12,784 nucleotides of DNA, from contig CAVGGQ010000057.1 in NCBI GenBank assembly GCA_963628785.1, positions 1 to 12,784 on the forward strand, in the 5' to 3' direction. Origin of the DNA: Apopatocola sp963628785. Its GTDB lineage: Bacteria > Bacillota > Clostridia > Oscillospirales > Oscillospiraceae. The notes under the pieces were generated by a model that saw nothing but the letters and a program-made list of their open reading frames with translations, was not told the origin of the DNA and did no database searches. Shown here piece after piece: positions 6,871 to 12,784 of the stretch; the stretch's first letter is position 1, and the number at the start of each line of letters is the position of its first letter. The position numbers and the translations under genes were made by a program.

Positions 6871-8172
6871 ATGTCCGATCGTCCGACGCGCCGGAAAAAT
6901 CTGCCGGCTCTTATCGTACTTTGTGTATTGGCGCTCGCGCTCGTCGTGCTCGTGGCGGTGCGCGCCGCATCGACGCCGAAAGAGGAAATCGAAGCGACGG
7001 CCGCGCCGAGTGCTTCGCCCGACCTCTCCCCAGTTCCTTCATCGGCTGCGGAAACGGCTGCGGAGGAAACGCCTGAGCCTTCCCCGACCGCCACGCCCGA
7101 GCCCACGCCCGAACCGGAGCCGGAGTACTTCACGGTCTCCATGATCGGCGACTGCACGCTCGCCGAGGCGAAGACACGCCGCGGCTGGGGCACGGCGTTT
7201 CAGACCGTCGTCGGGAAAAACTATGCCTATCCGTTCGAGAAGGTCGTGCAGTATCTCGACGATGACTATCTCACCATCGCAAATCTCGAGTGCAACCTCT
7301 CGGACAAATACTACGATTCCATCGAGCAGTTCGTGTTCCTCGCGCCCTCGGATTATGCGAACATCCTCACCGATGGCAGCGTGGAATTCGTGACGCTCGC
7401 GAACAACCACACCACGGACTTCGGCCAGACCGCCTACGACGACACGACCGCGGCGCTCGATTCCGTCGGCGTCACCTATGCCGGCGAGGATGAGACTTAT
7501 ATCTACGAGAGCGACGGCGGCGTGAAGATCGGTCTTTACTGCCTTTATAATCAGCTCACCTACAACAATCTCAGCCTTCTCTCGACCACAGCGCAGGAGC
7601 AGCGCATCGCCGCTTCGCGCGAGAAGATCGCCGCAGGGCTCGAAAAGCTCAAGTCGGACGGCGCGGACTTTGCGATCGCGTGCCTCCACATGGGCCGCGA
7701 GGGCTACTATGAGCCGACCGACACGCAGACGGAGCTGTGCCGATATGCGATCGATACCGGCTTCAACGCCGTGTACTGCACGCACGCCCATCGTCTGCAG
7801 CCAGCCGAATCCTACGGGGGCGGCGTCATCTTCTACGGTCTCGGCAACTTCATTTTCGGCGGCCACACGAACCCCGGCAACGGCACCGATCCCGGCGCCT
7901 ACGACACCGGCATCGCGCAGCTCACGCTCTGCCGCACCGACGACACCGTGACGCTCGAGAGCTACTCCTTCATCCCCTGCTCCATCAGCAGCACCGTCGG
8001 CCCCGACAGCACCTACCTTGACGCGAACACCCTCAACAACTATCAGCCCCGGCCCTACACCGAAGGCGGCGACGCCTGGAACCGCACTATGACCATGCTC
8101 AACGGCACCTACGAAGGCGCAAACTACCAGACCGACTACGGCAATGTACTGGAAGCCATGAATAACGGATAA
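6871..8172 (+). CDS. CapA-family (PGA_cap) membrane-anchored metallophosphatase-like protein
   Basis: A 433-residue protein. One membrane anchor (11-31) is followed by a Pro/Thr/Glu-rich wall-spanning linker (about 36-86) and an extracellular CapA/YwtB-type domain. CapA domains have the calcineurin-like fold and are linked to poly-gamma-glutamate capsule or other cell-surface functions. Family motifs in order: MIGDCTL (91-97), ANLECNLS (137-144), LANNHTTDFG (176-185), CLHMGREGYY (271-280), CTHAHRLQP (303-311) and GLGNFIF (323-329). The metal ligands Asp, Asn and His are therefore retained. The ATG at 6871 follows GGGAG at 9 bp spacing; an in-frame TTG two codons earlier is less well placed. 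It is the second gene of the operon with the rhomboid-like protein and is followed by a terminator. No capB, capC or capE genes are in the window, so capsule synthesis is not supported here and the substrate is unknown. Confidence 0.9.
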   Translation: MSDRPTRRKNLPALIVLCVLALALVVLVAVRAASTPKEEIEATAAPSASPDLSPVPSSAAETAAEETPEPSPTATPEPTPEPEPEYFTVSMIGDCTLAEAKTRRGWGTAFQTVVGKNYAYPFEKVVQYLDDDYLTIANLECNLSDKYYDSIEQFVFLAPSDYANILTDGSVEFVTLANNHTTDFGQTAYDDTTAALDSVGVTYAGEDETYIYESDGGVKIGLYCLYNQLTYNNLSLLSTTAQEQRIAASREKIAAGLEKLKSDGADFAIACLHMGREGYYEPTDTQTELCRYAIDTGFNAVYCTHAHRLQPAESYGGGVIFYGLGNFIFGGHTNPGNGTDPGAYDTGIAQLTLCRTDDTVTLESYSFIPCSISSTVGPDSTYLDANTLNNYQPRPYTEGGDAWNRTMTMLNGTYEGANYQTDYGNVLEAMNNG

Positions 8173-8180
8173 ATCTCTGC

Positions 8181-8216
8181 CGGCCCCGCATGCCCCCCTC
8201 GCGCGGGGCCGATTTT
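8181..8216 (+). terminator. Rho-independent terminator of the rhomboid-like/CapA operon
   Basis: A perfect 9-bp GC stem (8181-8189 with 8203-8211) with a C-rich 13-nt loop is followed by ATTTT (8212-8216). It begins 8 bp after the CapA stop codon. The T run is short but the stem is strong. Confidence 0.7.
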
Positions 8217-8253
8217 GTCGCACGGCGGGCGACCTTTTCCTTTGGGGATGCGG

Positions 8254-8264
8254 TATAGTATGAT
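8254..8264 (+). promoter_or_regulatory. Weak candidate -10 region for the acidic-protein gene
   Basis: TATAGT (8254-8259) overlaps TATGAT (8259-8264) in the short gap before the gene. No convincing -35 box lies 16-18 bp upstream. Because a terminator precedes the gap, a promoter is expected between 8217 and 8280; this is the best match I see. Confidence 0.3.
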
Positions 8265-8289
8265 CATGAAGAAAACAGGAGGAGAAAAA

Positions 8290-9165
8290 ATGACAGAGAA
8301 GATTTTTGAGAAGGCCGAGTTCGCTATGGAGTTTGTGATCCGCTCGCTGCCGGCGGAGGAGGAGCAAATGCATAAGTTTTATGCGCTTGTCGAGGCGATC
8401 GCGGATGAGCCGGAGCACGCATTGCAGCTCACGCTGGCCGATCACGATGATCCGCGTGAGTTTCATATCGCCTACGAGGACGGCGGCTACAAGGTCGTGC
8501 TCTCATTCCCGATGGACGATTTCGGCTGGCCGAATCCGCTGCTGCTCGCGGGCGAGCATCTGCGCTTGGAAGAGGTCATGGATATTCTCGACGGCATCTG
8601 CCGCCACGGTATGGAGACCGGCGATTTTGAGATTATCTACAACGGCTTTCACAACATCACGGAGAGCGTTTACGGTGATTTCTCGGACCGCATCGTCGAC
8701 CCGGACGGCGACGATGAGGAGGATACGGACGAATACGGGGAATACGAGGATTATATCTGCGCTCTCTGTGAGCTCGTGCGGCGCTATTACGAAAAGCCCG
8801 GCTCCGATAGATATGCGCAGATTCTCGTGCATCTCTTCAACGGCATCGCGGACGAGATGTATATTCCGGTGCTGATCGACCCGGAGTGCAATGGGGACGA
8901 CGGCAAACCGCCGAAGCCGCGCTTCATCGTCCTCGAAGACGGCAGCGAATTGGTCGCGGGGAATCCGGACGAATCGCTCGAAGAGACGATGCGCTTTCCC
9001 ATGCGGTATATTCTCTCGGAAATGCTGAAAAAGGAAGACACCTGCACCGGGCTCGTTCTTCACGACGAGGATGGAAATAATCTGTACATTTCTCTCGGCA
9101 TCCTGCTCGCCGGCCTCCGCGCCGGCTTCACCCTCGCCCACGAATTGATGGAAGACGAGGCGTAG
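8290..9165 (+). CDS. Acidic cytoplasmic protein of unknown function
   Basis: A 291-residue protein with no signal peptide or membrane segment. It is strongly acidic, with a low-complexity run of Asp/Glu/Tyr at about residues 138-155 that probably links two domains. The C-terminal half (about 185-290) has a pattern of a short strand (MYIPVLID), FIVLEDGSELVAG, then RFPMRYILSEML and a final TGLVLHDEDGNNLYI block. This faintly resembles SseB-like domains; I offer it as a weak suggestion. The start is the ATG at 8290 because AGGAGGAG (8278-8285) lies directly upstream. The open frame extends 25 codons further up, but into the terminator and promoter gap. It is a single-gene unit between the CapA terminator and the B12 riboswitch. 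I do not recognise the family with confidence. Confidence 0.8.
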   Translation: MTEKIFEKAEFAMEFVIRSLPAEEEQMHKFYALVEAIADEPEHALQLTLADHDDPREFHIAYEDGGYKVVLSFPMDDFGWPNPLLLAGEHLRLEEVMDILDGICRHGMETGDFEIIYNGFHNITESVYGDFSDRIVDPDGDDEEDTDEYGEYEDYICALCELVRRYYEKPGSDRYAQILVHLFNGIADEMYIPVLIDPECNGDDGKPPKPRFIVLEDGSELVAGNPDESLEETMRFPMRYILSEMLKKEDTCTGLVLHDEDGNNLYISLGILLAGLRAGFTLAHELMEDEA

Positions 9166-9244
9166 GAAAAAAATGTACATTAGTCAATGAGGACGATATA
9201 AAAAGCAAATAACGTCAGATAAATCATATATTTTAAAAAAACTA

Positions 9245-9273
9245 TTGCATTGTGAAAAAATGCGTGATACAAT
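9245..9273 (+). promoter_or_regulatory. Promoter of the B12 riboswitch leader
   Basis: TTGCAT (9245-9250) and TACAAT (9268-9273) are 17 bp apart, with TGA in front of the -10 box (extended -10, TGATACAAT). The predicted start is near 9280, about 30 nt before the aptamer. The gap upstream (9166-9244) is AT-rich and holds nothing else that I can call. Confidence 0.75.
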
Positions 9274-9310
9274 CATCGCAAAAGGATGATTCAGCTAAAA
9301 CTGAATATAA

Positions 9311-9438
9311 GCAGACAGCCTGTTTTCGGAAGAACCGAAAAACAAACGGAATGGGGTGCGATTCCCCGCGAGTGGGTCACTGTGATGTCTCCCGGAAGAA
9401 ATTTCGGAGAGAATAAGTCAGATACGTTGGCCGTCTGC
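9311..9438 (+). promoter_or_regulatory. Cobalamin (adenosylcobalamin-type) riboswitch aptamer
   Basis: The conserved core is visible in order. There is a closing stem P1 (9311-9320 with 9429-9438, 9 of 10 pairs), then GGGGTGCGATTCCCCGCGAG (9353-9372), matching the consensus GGTGxxAxTCC. GTGGGTCACTGTGATG (9372-9387) matches the CCGCxACTGTxA block, and ATAAGTCAGATAC (9413-9425) matches the AAGTCAGgAxAC box. Local hairpins fill the variable arms, such as TTTTCGGAAGAACCGAAAA near 9322-9340. By family knowledge, such aptamers bind a cobamide and switch off the downstream gene. The terminator at 9492-9528 is the likely expression platform. No cob, cbi or btu transport gene follows in the window; the next gene is the DUF4465 surface protein. 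Confidence 0.88.
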
Positions 9439-9491
9439 CTGGCACCTGCCGACACCGGGACCGCCTCTCTGCTTTGCAAGGGATTTATAAC

Positions 9492-9528
9492 GTCCATACG
9501 GTCGGATCGGCTGTACGGACTTTTTTTT
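9492..9528 (+). terminator. Riboswitch-controlled terminator (expression platform)
   Basis: Arms 9492-9499 and 9513-9520 pair over 8 positions with one A-C mismatch, plus inner pairs. They are followed directly by eight T (9521-9528) and, shortly after, a second T run (9534-9539). Its place 54 nt after the aptamer suits transcription termination when the ligand is bound. Confidence 0.8.
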
Positions 9529-9631
9529 GTTGCTTTTTTCCCTTCGCGGTGCCGTTTCTCCCGATGTGAACGATGTGTCCCCCCGCATCGCAAACATATA
9601 TGACAATTCTTCGCTCTCTCCTGTAATCCCC

Positions 9632-9657
9632 CTCTCTGCGTTCCCCCACACAGAGAG
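9632..9657. repeat. Hairpin (7-bp inverted repeat) in leader
   Basis: CTCTCTG at 9632-9638 pairs with CAGAGAG at 9651-9657 around a C-rich 12-nt loop. It is immediately followed by the larger hairpin at 9659-9686. Function is unknown. Confidence 0.5.
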
Positions 9658-9658
9658 T

Positions 9659-9686
9659 CCTCCCTCCTTTCCCCCAAGGAGGGAGG
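9659..9686. repeat. Perfect 11-bp hairpin, REP-like
   Basis: Arms 9659-9669 and 9676-9686 (CCTCCCTCCTT and its complement) enclose a 6-nt loop of T and C. There is no T run directly after it (GGCTTCCCCCTTTT follows), so it is not a standard terminator. It may be a dispersed intergenic repeat or a leader RNA structure. The right arm also resembles an anti-SD-binding AGGAGG sequence. Confidence 0.5.
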
Positions 9687-9778
9687 GCTTCCCCCTTTTG
9701 ATTTCTCCTGTTCGCCGCTCTTCCGCGTTCCCCCCAACATGAGAAGTACGGCGCTGACCCTATCCCCCTCCCTTAATT

Positions 9779-9817
9779 GCAGCCGATCCTATGAGTGGGG
9801 TCGGCTGCAAAATTTTT
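9779..9817 (+). terminator. Second terminator-like hairpin in the DUF4465 leader
   Basis: An 11-bp stem (9779-9789 with 9798-9808, one G-T pair) is followed by AAAATTTTT (9809-9817). The T run starts 4 nt after the stem, so it is somewhat off the ideal arrangement. It lies about 110 bp before the ATG of the DUF4465 gene. It could be a second attenuator or the end of a short leader RNA. Confidence 0.5.
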
Positions 9818-9928
9818 CCGCCGGCCGCTTCGGGCGGATCAAGTGGCGGTGAAGCCGAGGGAGAGGGCTCGGAATATTCCTCTCCTGTGCGCAAATTCCC
9901 TGAATTATATATGAAAAGGAGCAAAAGA

Positions 9929-12784
9929 ATGAAACGTACCAAAAGCGCAAAAATCCCGGCATTTCTGCTGGCGCTTGTGCTCGTCGTTTCCCTGCTGTCC
10001 GTCGGCGTACTGGCGGATGACGAGGCAAATTACGAGCTGCGCGTCCTGACATTCGAGGACGCCGACTACAAGGGCGGCACGAACTTTGCCGGCGGCACCA
10101 ACTGGACAAGCCTCATCGACAGCCCGCAGTACGGCGGAACGCTGCTCTACGGCAGTGGAGGCATGGGTGTCAGCACGGAGGCCGAGGCTTACACCTGGAC
10201 AGACAGCAACAACACGGAGCTCAGCAATACGCTCTCCTGCGGCTACGGCTCGTGGTGCTACTGGAGCGGCGGCCACGCCGTTTCGAATTACTGCAGCAGC
10301 GATATTGAGACCTACGGCGGATTCGAGAGTCAGCTGACGGTATATAAGGCCGGTGTGACCGGTCTTGCGACGACCGGCGGCGGCCACAACAACTCGAACA
10401 ACTTCGCCGTGCATTACGGCTACGCCGACAATTCCGAATACGGTCTCGGCGAGGATGCGCTACCCACACTGAAGTTTTCGGACGAAACGGCGCGTGTGAT
10501 CGACCATATGTATGTCGCCAACACGACCTATGCGCTCAACTGCTACATGAACGGCAACGGCCTGACCGCGAACATCGGCGATTCCGACTGGGTAAAGCTC
10601 GTTGCGATCGGCTATGATGCCTCGGGCGCGAAGACCGGCACGGCGGAGATCTACCTCTGCAACGGCCCGAAGAACATCGTCACAGACTGGACGAAGTGGG
10701 ATCTCTCGGGTCTCGGCAAGGTCGTGAAGGTAACCTTCAATGTGACCGGCTCGAGCGACAACGGCTACGGCTTCTCGCAGCCGGCGTACTTCGCCTATGA
10801 CGATGTCGCGGTGCGCTTTGAGAAAGAGTCTTCGGCCGAGCAGACAGATGACACGCTCACGGTCACCTCAAACGGCACGCCCTGCAGCGCGACGAAGCTC
10901 GACGACGGCACTGACAGCATGCAGACCATTTACCGCGCCGTTGCGGCCTACGGGGAGAGCGTCACGATCAATGTGAAGGACGCCTCCTTCCTGATGGTCA
11001 CGGACAGCGACGGAAATTATTATAACGATGCCGGCAGCAACCCCTTCACGCTCACCGCGGCGGAGCTCGACAAGCTGCTGCTGAGCGATAGCGATATGAA
11101 GGGTCTCGATCTCTTCACACCGGCCTCGACCAGCAAGGTCGCGTTTGTGAATATTATGGACGGCATGACGGCCGTTACCCATTATCTCTACATTGAGCTG
11201 ACGCGCGATGTCACCCCGGCGACCGGTGTGACGCTCAGCGAGACCGCTCTCACGCTCCGCGAGACGGAGAGCACACAGCTCACCGCGACTGTGCAGCCGG
11301 AGAACACGACCGACACTCTCACGTGGGCCTCCTCCGATGAGAAGGTCGCGACCGTTGCGGACGGCAAAGTCACTGCCGTTGCCGCCGGCACCGCAACGGT
11401 CACGGCATCGTGCGGCAATGTGAAGGCCGAGTGCACCGTCACGGTAGAGCCGCCGGTGGCGGCAACCGCCGTGGTGCTCGACAAGACGGCACTCAGCCTG
11501 TACACGGGCGATACTGCCGTGCTGACCGCTGCTGTGCAGCCGGATGACACGACGGACAAGACCGTGACCTGGACCTCCTCCGACGAGACCGTGGTCACCG
11601 TAAAGAACAGCACCGTCACCGCCGTCGCGGCCGGTACCGCGACCGTGAAGGCGACCTGCGGCAGCGTGAGCGGCGAGTGCACCGTCACGGTGAAGGACGC
11701 CTCCGAGCCTGCGCTCACGGACGGCGTATATCAGATCGGCACGGCCGACGAGCTCGTATGGTTCGCCAAGAAAGTCAACAGCGGCACGACGAATATCTCC
11801 TGCGTGCTGACGGCGGACATCGATCTCTCCGGCATCAACTGGACGCCGATCGGCGGCGACAAGGTGTTCTCCGGCAGCATTGACGGTGCCGGTCACACCG
11901 TGAAGAACCTCACGATCGACTACACCGTGAAGGGCAAGGAGACGGCGTATCTCGGTCTCATCGGACGCATGAAGGGCACCTCGGATGTGCATCTCTCCGT
12001 GAAGGATCTGACCGTGGAGGGCAATATCAGCATTATCGGCTCCGCCAGCTTCTACTCCGGCGCAGTCGGCGGCGTTGTCGGCCGCGGCGAGTACACCGAT
12101 CTCTCCGGCATCACCTCCCGCGTGAATGTGACCGCGGCGAGCACGGTCGACGGAGTGGACATCGGCGGCCTTGCGTGCGTTATCATCAACGGCAGTGTGG
12201 CGAACTGTGGCAGCGAGGGCAACGTGGTCTCCGGTCAGGGCGACTGCGGCGGTCTCCTGTATGAGCTATATGCCGCCACGATGGACAGCTGCTATAATAC
12301 CGGCTCCGTCACCGCCACCGACGGCTATGTCGGCGGTCTTATGGGCTACGCCAAGCAGGCCACGATAACGAATGTCTACAACACCGGCGCCGTTTCCTCC
12401 AAGAAGATCAACTTCGGCGGCATCATCGGCGTCATGGAGAAATCGAAGCTCACGAACGCCTATAACTCCGGCGCGGTCACCGCAGCGGAGACCGGCGGCA
12501 TCGTCGGCTCGGTCACGGGTGCGGCCGATGACAGTGCCTGCGCGCTCACCAATGTCTATTATCTCGAAGGCACGGCCTCTGCCGGTGTCGGCAAGGGCAG
12601 CGTTACGGCGGAAGCCAAGACTGCCGACGAGCTCAAGGCTCTCGCCTCCACCCTCGGCGAAGGCTTCGCCGCCGACAAGCAGTCCATTAACGGCGGCTAC
12701 CCCATCCTCGCGCGTCAGTCGGACGGCAGCGCCGATGTTCTGCTCGGCGATGTGAACGGCGACGGCGAGATCGACAACCTCGAT
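9929..12784 (+). CDS. Secreted DUF4465 (BtuH-like) protein with BIG2, GLUG and dockerin regions; partial
   Basis: 952 residues are visible; the frame is open at the window end. The signal peptide has a KRTKSAK start, a hydrophobic core (about 9-28) and a likely cut after VLA (about 29). Residues 39-298 match DUF4465: LTFEDADYKG at the start, YGGTLLYG (68-75), NNFAVHYGY (157-165), VANTTYALNCYMNG (196-209), DWVKLVAIGYD (220-230), WDLSGLGKVVKVTF (257-270) and QPAYFAYDDV (284-293). I recall that the Bacteroides B12-binding BtuH proteins have this domain. Residues about 300-430 are not recognised. Two BIG2 Ig-like domains follow (about 430-510 and 512-593). A GLUG-type region has repeated GGxxG turns (about 594-910), and GDVNGDGEIDNLD at the end (940-952) begins a dockerin calcium-binding repeat. 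The ATG at 9929 follows AAAGGAG at 7 bp. The B12 riboswitch upstream suggests cobamide binding at the cell surface; this is inferred. Confidence 0.87.
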   Translation, partial: MKRTKSAKIPAFLLALVLVVSLLSVGVLADDEANYELRVLTFEDADYKGGTNFAGGTNWTSLIDSPQYGGTLLYGSGGMGVSTEAEAYTWTDSNNTELSNTLSCGYGSWCYWSGGHAVSNYCSSDIETYGGFESQLTVYKAGVTGLATTGGGHNNSNNFAVHYGYADNSEYGLGEDALPTLKFSDETARVIDHMYVANTTYALNCYMNGNGLTANIGDSDWVKLVAIGYDASGAKTGTAEIYLCNGPKNIVTDWTKWDLSGLGKVVKVTFNVTGSSDNGYGFSQPAYFAYDDVAVRFEKESSAEQTDDTLTVTSNGTPCSATKLDDGTDSMQTIYRAVAAYGESVTINVKDASFLMVTDSDGNYYNDAGSNPFTLTAAELDKLLLSDSDMKGLDLFTPASTSKVAFVNIMDGMTAVTHYLYIELTRDVTPATGVTLSETALTLRETESTQLTATVQPENTTDTLTWASSDEKVATVADGKVTAVAAGTATVTASCGNVKAECTVTVEPPVAATAVVLDKTALSLYTGDTAVLTAAVQPDDTTDKTVTWTSSDETVVTVKNSTVTAVAAGTATVKATCGSVSGECTVTVKDASEPALTDGVYQIGTADELVWFAKKVNSGTTNISCVLTADIDLSGINWTPIGGDKVFSGSIDGAGHTVKNLTIDYTVKGKETAYLGLIGRMKGTSDVHLSVKDLTVEGNISIIGSASFYSGAVGGVVGRGEYTDLSGITSRVNVTAASTVDGVDIGGLACVIINGSVANCGSEGNVVSGQGDCGGLLYELYAATMDSCYNTGSVTATDGYVGGLMGYAKQATITNVYNTGAVSSKKINFGGIIGVMEKSKLTNAYNSGAVTAAETGGIVGSVTGAADDSACALTNVYYLEGTASAGVGKGSVTAEAKTADELKALASTLGEGFAADKQSINGGYPILARQSDGSADVLLGDVNGDGEIDNLD
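11213..11704 (+). repeat. Tandem BIG2 coding repeat, 246-bp period
   Basis: Two copies of an 82-codon unit encode the Ig-like BIG2 domains. A 17-bp block, GAGTGCACCGTCACGGT, recurs exactly at 11429-11445 and 11675-11691, and protein blocks such as VTAVAAGTATV and ECTVTV are shared. This is an in-frame domain duplication with moderate nucleotide divergence. Confidence 0.8.

Larger units (their letters stand above)
9529..9928 (+). other. Long non-coding leader between riboswitch terminator and DUF4465 gene
   Basis: About 400 bp with no supported gene. The top strand is pyrimidine-rich between about 9600 and 9775 (repeated CTCC and CCCCC runs). It holds several hairpins, listed separately, and a second terminator-like structure. 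Further small inverted repeats occur near 9818-9836 and 9857-9873. A 71-codon open frame here (9527-9742) has no ribosome binding site and a low-complexity, proline/serine-rich translation, so I do not call it. I see no good -35/-10 pair between 9818 and 9914, so the gene downstream probably depends on the riboswitch promoter. Confidence 0.6.

Noticed and set aside
6871..8172. Whether the CapA-family gene marks a capsule (poly-gamma-glutamate) locus
   Set aside because: No capB, capC or capE gene is present. CapA-family proteins occur widely without capsule synthesis, so only the family name is supported.
9172..9181. A 10-bp palindrome, AATGTACATT, after the acidic-protein gene
   Set aside because: It is short, AT-rich and without a partner site or T run. 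It is likely chance in an AT-rich gap.
9527..9742. A 71-codon open frame in the riboswitch leader
   Set aside because: It starts within the terminator T run, has no ribosome binding site, and runs through hairpins and C-rich tracts.
10868..11992. A 374-codon minus-strand open frame inside the DUF4465 gene
   Set aside because: It mirrors the BIG2 repeats on the other strand, has an Arg/Gly/His-rich translation and no ribosome binding site. The plus-strand protein has clear domains.

Overview
The window looks like chromosomal DNA of a GC-rich, Gram-positive anaerobe of the Clostridia, probably a gut Oscillospiraceae-type organism. The clues are strong AGGAGG-type ribosome binding sites, sigma-A-like promoters in AT-rich gaps between GC-rich genes, a clostridial EF-G-like factor, and a secreted protein with Ig-like (BIG2) repeats and the start of a dockerin. 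This placement is an inference from gene content. I see no tRNA, rRNA, CRISPR array, transposase or prophage.

Layout: the left part (116-5357) is on the minus strand. It reads rlmB (a TrmH/SpoU-type rRNA 2'-O-methyltransferase), then a 768-residue membrane protein built like a P1B-type ATPase but without the catalytic motifs, then an EF-G-like GTPase. The EF-G-like gene has its own strong promoter and a hairpin terminator at the window edge. A divergent AT-rich gap (5358-5580) separates this block from the plus-strand genes. These are a short LexA/S24-like domain protein; a rhomboid-like membrane protein with a C-terminal zinc-binding module, starting at TTG; a membrane-anchored CapA-family protein; and an acidic cytoplasmic protein of unknown function. 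A strong extended -10 promoter drives the rhomboid-like/CapA pair, which ends at a GC-rich terminator.

The most interesting part is the right end (9245-12784). A good promoter is followed by a convincing cobalamin (B12) riboswitch aptamer and a hairpin/T-tract terminator. Next comes about 400 bp of hairpin-rich, pyrimidine-rich leader with a second terminator-like hairpin. Then comes a large secreted protein, open at the window end, whose N-terminal domain matches DUF4465. From memory, DUF4465 is the fold of the Bacteroides surface B12-binding protein BtuH. Here it is joined to two BIG2 repeats, a GLUG-type repeat region and the start of a dockerin. I read this as a candidate B12-regulated cobamide-binding surface protein in a Gram-positive bacterium, built differently from the Bacteroides lipoproteins.

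A second theme is decayed enzymes: the P-type-ATPase-like, rhomboid-like and S24-like proteins each keep the fold signature of an enzyme family but lack one or more catalytic residues.
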